64,000 bases of DNA, taken from the NCBI GenBank assembly GCA_020633555.1, contig JACKDL010000015.1:103913-167912 (forward strand), written 5' to 3'. Under the pieces are notes generated by a model. It saw only the letters and a list, made by a program, of their open reading frames with translations. It was not told the origin of the DNA and made no database searches. Positions within the stretch are counted from its first letter, which is position 1. Every line of letters begins with the position of its first letter. The stretch comes from Myxococcales bacterium (GTDB taxonomy: Bacteria > Myxococcota_A > Bradymonadia > UBA7976 > UBA1532). The position numbers were made by a program, and so were the translations under genes. Shown here piece after piece: positions 18,453-25,700 of this stretch.

Positions 18453-18551
18453 GCCGGCGCCGCCCGCGACACCCGCGCGCGTTGACGCCGTGTCACGCTC
18501 CGCCCGCTCGCCGGCTCAAGGGGCCATCGACCTGCCCGAGGAGCTGGCCCC

Positions 18552-19139
18552 ATGGCGCTCACCGTCGTTCAGTCCCCCGCCGATCTGCAGACCCCCGCCG
18601 CCGCCGACGCCCTGCGTGTCATCGGCTTCTTCGGCGACTTCTCGGCGGCCGCCCGCCGCGCGCGGCCCCATTTCGAAGCCTTCGCCGCCGCGAACCCAGG
18701 GCTGGACGTGCGGCTGGTGGACGTAGGCGCCGTGAAGGGCGTGCACACGCAGTTCGGCGTGACGGCCGTGCCTACCGCCATCAGCCTGCGCGGCGAACAG
18801 GTGATCCGCACGGTGGCCGGTGAGCAGAAACCCGACTACTACGAGCGGGCCCTGGTGCCGCACGGCGACGCGGCCGACGCCCGTGGCGAGGACGCCCCCA
18901 AGCAGCCGCCGGTGACCGTCTACACCAGCCCCACCTGCGTGTGGTGCACCCGCATCAAGCAGCATCTGCGCAAGCACCGGGTGCGCTTCACCGAGGTGGA
19001 TGTGTCGCGGGATCCGCAGGCCGCCGAGTCCCTGGTGCGGCGCTCCGGGCAGCGCGGCGTCCCGCAGACCGACATCGGCGGCACGCTGATCGTGGGCTTC
19101 GATCAGAAGCGCATCGACACGCTCCTCAAGCTGAACTGA
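18552..19139 (+). CDS. Thioredoxin-fold/glutaredoxin fusion protein
   Basis: 195 residues; ATG with GAGGAG eight bases upstream. Residues 1-100 have a thioredoxin fold (cis-Pro in TAVPTAISL, residues 71-79), but the usual CGPC is replaced by GDFSAAAR, so this half has no redox cysteines. Residues 120-195 are a glutaredoxin with active site C129-V-W-C132 (TSPTCVWC), the GVPQTDIGGTLIVGFD core and a cis-Pro. It resembles glutaredoxin-like proteins that combine one inactive and one active domain. It is probably a cytoplasmic disulfide reductase, and sits directly before groES. The gene at 36596 could be its electron donor, though they are not linked. Confidence 0.85.
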   Translation: MALTVVQSPADLQTPAAADALRVIGFFGDFSAAARRARPHFEAFAAANPGLDVRLVDVGAVKGVHTQFGVTAVPTAISLRGEQVIRTVAGEQKPDYYERALVPHGDAADARGEDAPKQPPVTVYTSPTCVWCTRIKQHLRKHRVRFTEVDVSRDPQAAESLVRRSGQRGVPQTDIGGTLIVGFDQKRIDTLLKLN

Positions 19140-19182
19140 CCGAAACGACTGGAACCACACGGACCCGTCACGGAGACGAGAA

Positions 19183-19467
19183 ATGAACCTGCAGCCCCTG
19201 AACGGCTACGTTCTCATCGAGCAGTCCCAGGCCGAGACCCGCAGCGCGGGCGGGCTGATCCTGCCCGACACCGCCCAAGAGGCCCCCACCCGCGGGATCA
19301 TCCGGGCCATGGCCGCCGACGCGAGCGACGAGATCGATGTGGGCGACGAGGTCATCTACAAGAAGTACAGCGGCGAGGAGCTGAAGTGGGAGGGCGCCAC
19401 CTACCGGCTGGTGCCCGCTGGCGACCTGCTGTGCAAGATCGTCGAGACGGACGCCATCCCGGACTGA
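19183..19467 (+). CDS. groES: Co-chaperonin GroES
   Basis: 94 residues, the normal length of GroES. The family landmarks are present: N-terminal PLNGYVLIEQ, the mobile loop with SAGGLILPDTA near 21-31, the dome segment, and the C-terminal EEL-containing strand (GDEVIYKKYSGEEL) near 58-68. GroES caps GroEL and folds proteins in the cytoplasm. It is unusual that no groEL gene follows; the next gene is a membrane protein. It lies 43 bases after the Trx-Grx fusion and may share its transcript. It may be a second copy or serve a groEL elsewhere. No CIRCE-like inverted repeat is visible upstream. Confidence 0.92.
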   Translation: MNLQPLNGYVLIEQSQAETRSAGGLILPDTAQEAPTRGIIRAMAADASDEIDVGDEVIYKKYSGEELKWEGATYRLVPAGDLLCKIVETDAIPD

Positions 19468-19538
19468 TCCCGCCGTCCGGCGCGGCGCCCTCCCCGGCGT
19501 GGCTTGTGGCTCGGCGCCCAGGGTGCCACCCTGAGGGC

Positions 19539-19979
19539 ATGCGCCACCTCGCCATCGCCACCGCTCTGTTGGCCACCACCTTGCTCTCCGCACCGCCAGC
19601 GCTGGCCGGTGACGCCGGCAGCCTGGGCCTGTCGGTGGGTGGCATGCTGCTGCTCACCGTGGGCGGCGGCGTGGTCACCTCGGTGCTGTTGGGTCAGGCC
19701 GTGACCGATGACGAGAGGGTCCATCCGGCGCTGCGGAACATGGGCTTCGGCTTTGGCGGCGTGAACCTGGCGCTGGGGACGGCGGGGCTCATCGCGGGCG
19801 CCTTGGTAGAGGACGAGGACGTGAAGCTCGCCGTGCAGATCAGCGCGGGCGCCTTCGCGGCCCTGGGCCTCACGGGACTGACCTTCGCATTCCTCAGCGA
19901 CCCGTACCCCGAGCAGCAAGTTGCGCTGGCGCCCCTGACCGGTGGCGGCGCGCTGGCGGTGTGGCAGGGCACGTTCTGA
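19539..19979 (+). CDS. Small exported membrane protein, unknown function
   Basis: 146 residues: a signal peptide (MRHLAIATALLATTLLSAPPALAG), then three hydrophobic Gly/Ala/Leu segments at about 30-52, 70-92 and 102-122, separated by acidic loops. I do not recognise the family. No ribosome site is visible. A weak -35/-10 pair (TTGTGG, 17 bases, CACCCT) ends six bases before ATG 19539, so it might be leaderless. It ends tail to tail with the minus-strand small membrane gene. Confidence 0.65.
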   Translation: MRHLAIATALLATTLLSAPPALAGDAGSLGLSVGGMLLLTVGGGVVTSVLLGQAVTDDERVHPALRNMGFGFGGVNLALGTAGLIAGALVEDEDVKLAVQISAGAFAALGLTGLTFAFLSDPYPEQQVALAPLTGGGALAVWQGTF

Positions 19980-19994
19980 CCGCCCCGGCACGGG

Positions 19995-20306
19995 TCAGGC
20001 GTCGTCGCCGGGCTCGGCCTCGGCCGGCCGGCGGGCTCGCTCCTCAGGCGTGGCCGGGGTGACGGCCTGTGAGGCGGCCTTGGTGAAGTTGCGCAGGTTC
20101 ACCAGCACCAAGACGCCCACCACCGCGCCAACCCCCATGGCCGTGAACTTCCCGGGCAGGGTGCTCAGCAGGCGCGTGTCCCCGTCGAAGTGCAGCCACA
20201 CCGCGTAGCTGGACAGCTTGAACAGGGCCCACAGGGTCACCGCCTGGGTGATCACCAGGGACAGGATCAGAAACTGCCAGCGGCCGGGCAGCATGGCGGT
20301 GGTCAT
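19995..20306 (-). CDS. Small two-helix inner-membrane protein
   Basis: 103 residues, with two hydrophobic helices at about residues 8-30 (FLILSLVITQAVTLWALF) and 50-70 (GVGAVVGVLVLVNL), a short basic and polar C-terminus, and no known motif. The ATG at 20306 overlaps the stop of the upstream lipoprotein gene as ATGA, so they are coupled. An in-frame start further upstream at 20465 was rejected because its extra residues look antisense. Function unknown. Confidence 0.65.
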   Translation of the reverse strand: MTTAMLPGRWQFLILSLVITQAVTLWALFKLSSYAVWLHFDGDTRLLSTLPGKFTAMGVGAVVGVLVLVNLRNFTKAASQAVTPATPEERARRPAEAEPGDDA

Positions 20307-21772
20307 GGAGCGTACCTCAGCACCACCGCGGTGGTGCCCTGGGGGGTGATGGACTCGCCGCTCCACTCCAGGGGGGCGGTCAGCTCGGTGGCCACGTAGT
20401 GCAGGTCGTCCTGGCTCACCGCGAAGCGCGGCGGGGCCGCGTTGGCGCTGGGCGGCCCCAGCCACACGGTCCAGAGCGCGCGGGCGTCGGCGTTCAGCAC
20501 CCCGAGCTGCAGCCCCGTGCGGGCCAGCGCCCGCCCACCGAGTTCGGTGACGGCCTCGGCCGGGCCGTAGGTCTCGAACAGGACCGCCGCAGACTCGCCG
20601 TGCTCGCCGCCCAGGGCGTGGATCCGGCTGCCCGGCTGGGGCGGGGCGCCGTCAACGGCCAGCGCGGTGGCCGCCGTGACGGTGCCCTCGGGCTCAGCGC
20701 GGGCCACGAACGGGCCCTGGGCGCACGTGGGCGGCAGCCCCCCGAGCTCAATCTCGGTGCCCGTGGGCTGGCCCGCGAGCCACACCTGCCCCCGCCGGCC
20801 CACCGACACCGTGTCCAGCTCCACCGATCCGTTGAAGGGCCACGCTGTGGCCCAGTTCAGGCCGAGCTGCGACCCCAGCACGGCCACGAAACGCCCCAAC
20901 GGCACCTGCCCGCCGTCCCAGGTGGTGAAGGCGCCGGGGGCGATGCCGGCCAGTGCCAGGTAGCCGCCGCGGCTGCCGCTGACCTGCTCGATGGAGGTGC
21001 GTGCATCGCCAAAGGGCTGGATCAGGGCCAGCCCGCCCGCGCCGTCCACCTTGGCGACGAACGCCGCCGGCGCGTCGGGGAACGCGCCCACCTGCACCGG
21101 CTCGACCTGGAGGCTGTGGTGGATCTCGGCGTTGCCCGGCCCGCCCACCAGCCAGACGGTGCCGTCGGCCACCGTCACGGCGGCCTGTTGTCCCCGCCAG
21201 CTCAGCCACCACTGGGGCCTGTCCTGCACCAGTTTCAGCAGCACGGCGTTGCGATCGCCCGTGTCGAAGGGGGCGTCCCCCACCACCCCGCCCGTGGCGG
21301 TGGTGCCGGTGACGTAGACGTCGGCGTTCACCGCCGCCACGTGCTGGGCCTGAAAGGGCAGCGGGATGACCACCCGCGGCGTCAGCAGCGGCCCGGTGGC
21401 GTGGATCAGGTGGCTGGCGGCCGGCGTCTCAAAGGGCAACGTGGCGTCACCTCGGGCGCGCACCCACTGCGGATCGCCGTGCACCAACACCCACAGCCCA
21501 CCGCGCTGGTCGGGGGCCAGCCCGGCGACGCGGCCCCCGTCGATGGCCAGGAAGGCGCACTCGGTCTGCCGGCAGTTGGGGCCGTCCCCGCTCATGGCAG
21601 GGCCGGGGCCCCGATCGGCCACGACCTGATCCACAGCCCCATCCACGGGCGACGCGTCCGCCGCGGGGGGCTGGGCCCCGACCTCGGACACGTCCTCGAA
21701 GAACTCGAAGTCCCACAGGCAGCCGGGCAGCGCGGCGGCCCACAGGGCGAGGATGAGCAGGCGGGAACGCAT
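20303..21772 (-). CDS. Lipoprotein with beta-propeller-like content, unknown function
   Basis: 489 residues. A signal peptide ends in the lipobox LPGC (Cys18), followed by an Asp/Ala/Gly linker (DASPVDGAVDQVVADRGPGP). The rest is beta-rich, with recurring short motifs such as GGVVGDAPF and GGLALIQPFGDAR, as in SBBP-type or WD-like propellers of delta-proteobacterial lipoproteins. A single NCRQTEC pair lies near residues 66-72. A TAGCGT -10 ends only six bases before the ATG, so this gene may be leaderless like its divergent neighbour. It is coupled to the small membrane gene downstream. Confidence 0.7.
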   Translation of the reverse strand: MRSRLLILALWAAALPGCLWDFEFFEDVSEVGAQPPAADASPVDGAVDQVVADRGPGPAMSGDGPNCRQTECAFLAIDGGRVAGLAPDQRGGLWVLVHGDPQWVRARGDATLPFETPAASHLIHATGPLLTPRVVIPLPFQAQHVAAVNADVYVTGTTATGGVVGDAPFDTGDRNAVLLKLVQDRPQWWLSWRGQQAAVTVADGTVWLVGGPGNAEIHHSLQVEPVQVGAFPDAPAAFVAKVDGAGGLALIQPFGDARTSIEQVSGSRGGYLALAGIAPGAFTTWDGGQVPLGRFVAVLGSQLGLNWATAWPFNGSVELDTVSVGRRGQVWLAGQPTGTEIELGGLPPTCAQGPFVARAEPEGTVTAATALAVDGAPPQPGSRIHALGGEHGESAAVLFETYGPAEAVTELGGRALARTGLQLGVLNADARALWTVWLGPPSANAAPPRFAVSQDDLHYVATELTAPLEWSGESITPQGTTAVVLRYAP

Positions 21773-21800
21773 GCCGGCACGCTACCGCGCGCGCAGGTCG

Positions 21801-21829
21801 TTGGCTACCGGCAGCGGGCCCGCTACCGT
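21801..21829 (+). promoter_or_regulatory. Promoter, probably giving a leaderless mRNA
   Basis: TTGGCT (21801-21806), 17 bases, TACCGT (21824-21829). Only seven bases separate the -10 from ATG 21837, placing the predicted start of transcription at the start codon, and no ribosome site is present. Confidence 0.5.
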
Positions 21830-21836
21830 GGGCCCC

Positions 21837-22619
21837 ATGCGCCACCCCGCCGTCGCCTTCGCCCTGGCCTTGGCCGTGGGCCTGCCCGCGCCCGCCCTGG
21901 CTTTCGGGCTGGGCTACGGCTTCGCTGTGCACCAGGCCGAGTTCACCCGCAAGCACCAGAGCGGGAAGTCGCCCGTCCGGGTGCAGTACCCGGTGCACCG
22001 GATCACCCTCATCGACACCACCGGGGCGCTCGCCTCGGTCATCGCCAGCGCCCGGTACGACTACAAGCAGGAAGTGTCGCAGTACTCGATCACCACCACC
22101 GAGACGTGGAGCGCCGAGTACACGCCCATGTCCGAGGGCGTGCGGGTCCGGCTGGCCTACGCGTGGTCCGGGGGCGAGCGCGACACCCAGGTGAGGGGTG
22201 AGCCCTTGCGCAGCCTGGACACCGAGTTCAGCGAGTTCCAGTTCACCGTCGGCGGCCTTCTGAACCTGGCGCCGATGTATGTGGACCTGGACATGATCGA
22301 CATCGTCCTGCGCGACCTGAGCAACGACGAGGTGGTCCTGGACCGCGCCCTGTGGAACTTCGACCTGGAGGTCGGGGTGATCAAGGGCCCCCTGCGGTTC
22401 GGGGGCCGGGTGGAGGTCGATCTGGTGGCCGCCGTGGATGCCCTGTTCGATGACGCCCCCTACGGCTACAGCTACGGGCTGGCCGCGAACTGGGACTACT
22501 ACCCCCTGATCGTGACGGCCCAGTGGGCCACCTATCAGCACCACAACGGCGACTACGGCGGCCGCTTCGACCGCGTGAACGGCCGCATGCTCAGCCTGGG
22601 GGCCACGGCGGAGTGGTGA
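21837..22619 (+). CDS. Exported beta-rich envelope protein, unknown function
   Basis: 260 residues with a clear signal peptide (MRHPAVAFALALAVGLPAPALA-F). The mature part alternates polar and hydrophobic residues with many Tyr, Trp and Asp (YSITTTETWSAEYTP, YGYSYGLAANWDYYP), as in outer-membrane beta barrels, and ends LGATAEW with an aromatic last residue, which favours barrel assembly. There are no Cys and no known domain. It is transcribed alone from a promoter that abuts the start codon. Confidence 0.7.
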   Translation: MRHPAVAFALALAVGLPAPALAFGLGYGFAVHQAEFTRKHQSGKSPVRVQYPVHRITLIDTTGALASVIASARYDYKQEVSQYSITTTETWSAEYTPMSEGVRVRLAYAWSGGERDTQVRGEPLRSLDTEFSEFQFTVGGLLNLAPMYVDLDMIDIVLRDLSNDEVVLDRALWNFDLEVGVIKGPLRFGGRVEVDLVAAVDALFDDAPYGYSYGLAANWDYYPLIVTAQWATYQHHNGDYGGRFDRVNGRMLSLGATAEW

Positions 22620-22739
22620 TCACGGCCGGGCTTCCGGGTTGACCTTTCGCCACGCAAACTGCGGACTGTCGCCATCGACGTCGCGTGACCCTTGCCGAGG
22701 GGGTGCGTGCGAGGCGCCCCCGGCAGATGGAGGTTGGCG

Positions 22740-25700
22740 ATGCGTGCAGGCTGGTGGTTGGTGGCGTGGACGGTGGCGGCAGGGGCGCTGGGCTGTACTG
22801 ACCTGGCCCCCACCAACCCGTACGACCCGCAGGCCCCCGAGGCCCAGCAGGCCAAGGGCACGCTCGACGGGACGCTGACGTTGCCCGACGGCGTGACCGG
22901 TGCCGCTTTCGAGGGCGCCACCGTGGCCCTGTTCGCGCTCTCGGCCCCCACCACCGCGCTGCGCGAGGCCGCCGTGGTCGGCGAAGCCGGCGACGACCGG
23001 CGGGCACGCTTTCAGTTCGACGATCTGCCCGCCGGCCAATACCGGGTGCAGCCGCGCGTGCCGGGCTTCGCCCTGGTGCTGGACGGCGAGCGCACCGCGG
23101 GCCTCGTGGTGCAGATCACCATCGGCGGGAACGCCAGCCTGGGCGAGCTGATCCTCGAGGCCGACGAGGCCGACCGCTTCGAGGTGAGCGGCCGGGTGCG
23201 CCTGGGTGGCACCGAGGACGGCACCCACGCCGGCACCCGGGTAGAGGCCGTAGGCTCACCCGACGTGGTGTTCACCGACGACGACGGGGGCTGGCTGCTG
23301 CGCCTGCCTGCCGGCCGGCGCACCCTGCGCATCACCCGCGCCCGCTATGCCTCGGTGGATCTGGCGGTGGACGTGGTGGAGGGCCGCGGCGCCCAAGTGG
23401 ACGATCAGGTCCTGGTGGGCGATCCCGCCCAGGTCTTCGGGGTGCTGGCGCTGGCCAACACCACGGCCGGCAACCTGCTCACCGAGGCGGTGATCACCGC
23501 CGAGGCGGACGGGGCCACCGCGGCCCAGACCAACCCGTCCCTGGACGGCAGCTTTGCCCTCAGCGGGCTGGCGGCGGGCGCATACACCATCCACCTGCGC
23601 CGCGGTGGCTACGTGCCCGTGGCCATCCCCGTCGTGCTCAGCGTGGGTGAGCTGCGCGATTTGACCCGCACCGAGCTCGCCGTGGACGTGCAGGCCGTGG
23701 GCGCCACCGTCGTGCGCGGCCGCGCCGAGCGCGCGGGCGCCGACGAGGATGGGCACGGCGGCATCCTGGTGGAGGTGGCCGGCACGCCCTTCGCCACCAC
23801 CACCACCAGCGCCGGCGCCTTCGAGCTGGGGGTGGCCCCCGGCCCCGTGACGCTGCGCTTCACCGCGCAGGGCTACAACGCCGAGGAGCGCTCGCTGCCC
23901 AACGTGGCCGAGGGCGCGCAGGTGGACCTGGCGCAGGAGGTGGGCGTGGTGCGCCTCAGCGGCGAGCCCGGCCGGCTGCGCGGGGTGCTGGGGCTGGCGG
24001 GGGTGCAGAACCCCGAGACCGTGCGCGCCGCCCGGGTGGAGCTGCGGCAGGACGGCGAGGTGCTGGACCAAACCAACCCCGAGGGCGACGGCGCGTTCCT
24101 GTTCGCCGCCGTGCCGGCCGGCCGCTACGAGCTGCGGCTCATCGCCGAGGGCTACGACACCCTCGCCTTCCCGGTGACCGTCGAGCTGGGACGCACCACC
24201 GAGCTGCCGCTGCTGGTGCTGGCCGTCAGCGAAGCGGGCGAGACCCGGGTCTCGGGCCGGGTGGAGCGTCTGGGCGGTGCGCCCGGCAGCCACGGCGGCA
24301 TCCAGGTGGAGGTGGTGGGCACCGACTACGCCACCCAGACCACCAGCGAGGGCCGGTTCATCGTCCAGGTGCCGCCCGGCGCGGTGCAGCTTCGCCTGAG
24401 CGACCGGGGCTACAGCCCACAAGAGGTGCAGATCCCGCGGGTGGCGGCGGGCACCACCTGGGACCACGAGGCCGAGGTGGGCGTGGTGCGGCTGGTGGGC
24501 GAGCCCGCCAGCGTGCAGGGCCTGGTGACCCTGAGCCGCCTGTCCACGCCCGAGCGGGTGCAGCGCGCCACCGTCACGGCCACGCCGCTGGCCGGCGGCG
24601 CCCCCGTGGGCACCAACCCCGACGCCGAGGGGCGGTTCGGGCTGGTCGGGCTGGCCGCGGGCGACTGGATCCTGCGGGTGGACGGGGTGGGCTACGACCC
24701 CATCGAGCGTCCCCTGCGGCTGGAGGTCGGGGCCGGGCTGGATGTGGGCCAGGTGGTGCTGGCCCACGGCGCCGAGGGCCCGAACGCCGGCCTCTTCGCC
24801 GGCCGGGTGCAGGTGGCCGACGGCCGCGACCACGCAGGCACGGTGGTGCGCCTGGCCGTGGCGGGCGACGACCTTCCCTTTGCCACCGTGCTGACCGACG
24901 TGGAGGGCCGCTTCGAGGTGCGGGCCTCCCGCGAGGAGCGCTACACGCTGACCTTGGAGCGCGACGGCTACGCCATCCCCGAGGCGGCAGCGCTGGGCAG
25001 CTTCGCCTGGGACGACGACATCGATCTGTTCCTGGATCCCGACGGTGCCGGCCTGGACCTGGTGCTGGACGCCCAGCCGGTGGCCGGTCGCGTCGAGGTC
25101 ACCGTGGCCGTGGAGCCGCCCTGGATCCCCGTGGCGCAGCGCACCGCCACCGTCGAGGTGCGCGGGGTGGACGCCGCCGCCGACGACGACACCCGGGTGG
25201 TGGGCACGGGCGAGACGGCCTCGCTGGCGGTGGCCGCCACCGGGCGCTACCTGGTCACCGTCAGCCGCGCCGGCTTCACCAGCGCCTCGCAGTTCGTCGA
25301 GATCACCCGCGACGCCCCGGTGACCCGCCTGGCCTTGGGCATCGAACTGAACAACCTGGCCGCCGCCGGGCTGGACTTCGACGGGGTGCCCCTGGAGGCC
25401 TGCGCCCTGCGCGGCCCCTACGATCTGCGCCAGGCCGACTTCACCGGCGCCGTCCTCTCGGGCGAGTTCGGCCCGGTGCCCGCGGACGCCTGCGGCGGCT
25501 GCGGGATGTATTGCCGCGCCCTGAACCTGGCTGGGGCGGATCTGACCGGCGCCGATCTCGGGGGTGCCGATCTGTCCTCGGACGATCCCGCCGATCGCGT
25601 GCGGCTGGACGAGGCCGATCTGTTCGGCGCCGCGCTGAGCGGGGTGGACCTGAGCCGCGCCCTGATGCGCTCGGCGGATCTGTTCGGTGCCGATCTGTCG

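Noticed and set aside
19140..19182. CIRCE element expected before groES
   Set aside because: No TTAGCACTC-N9-GAGTGCTAA-like repeat is present in the gap before groES.
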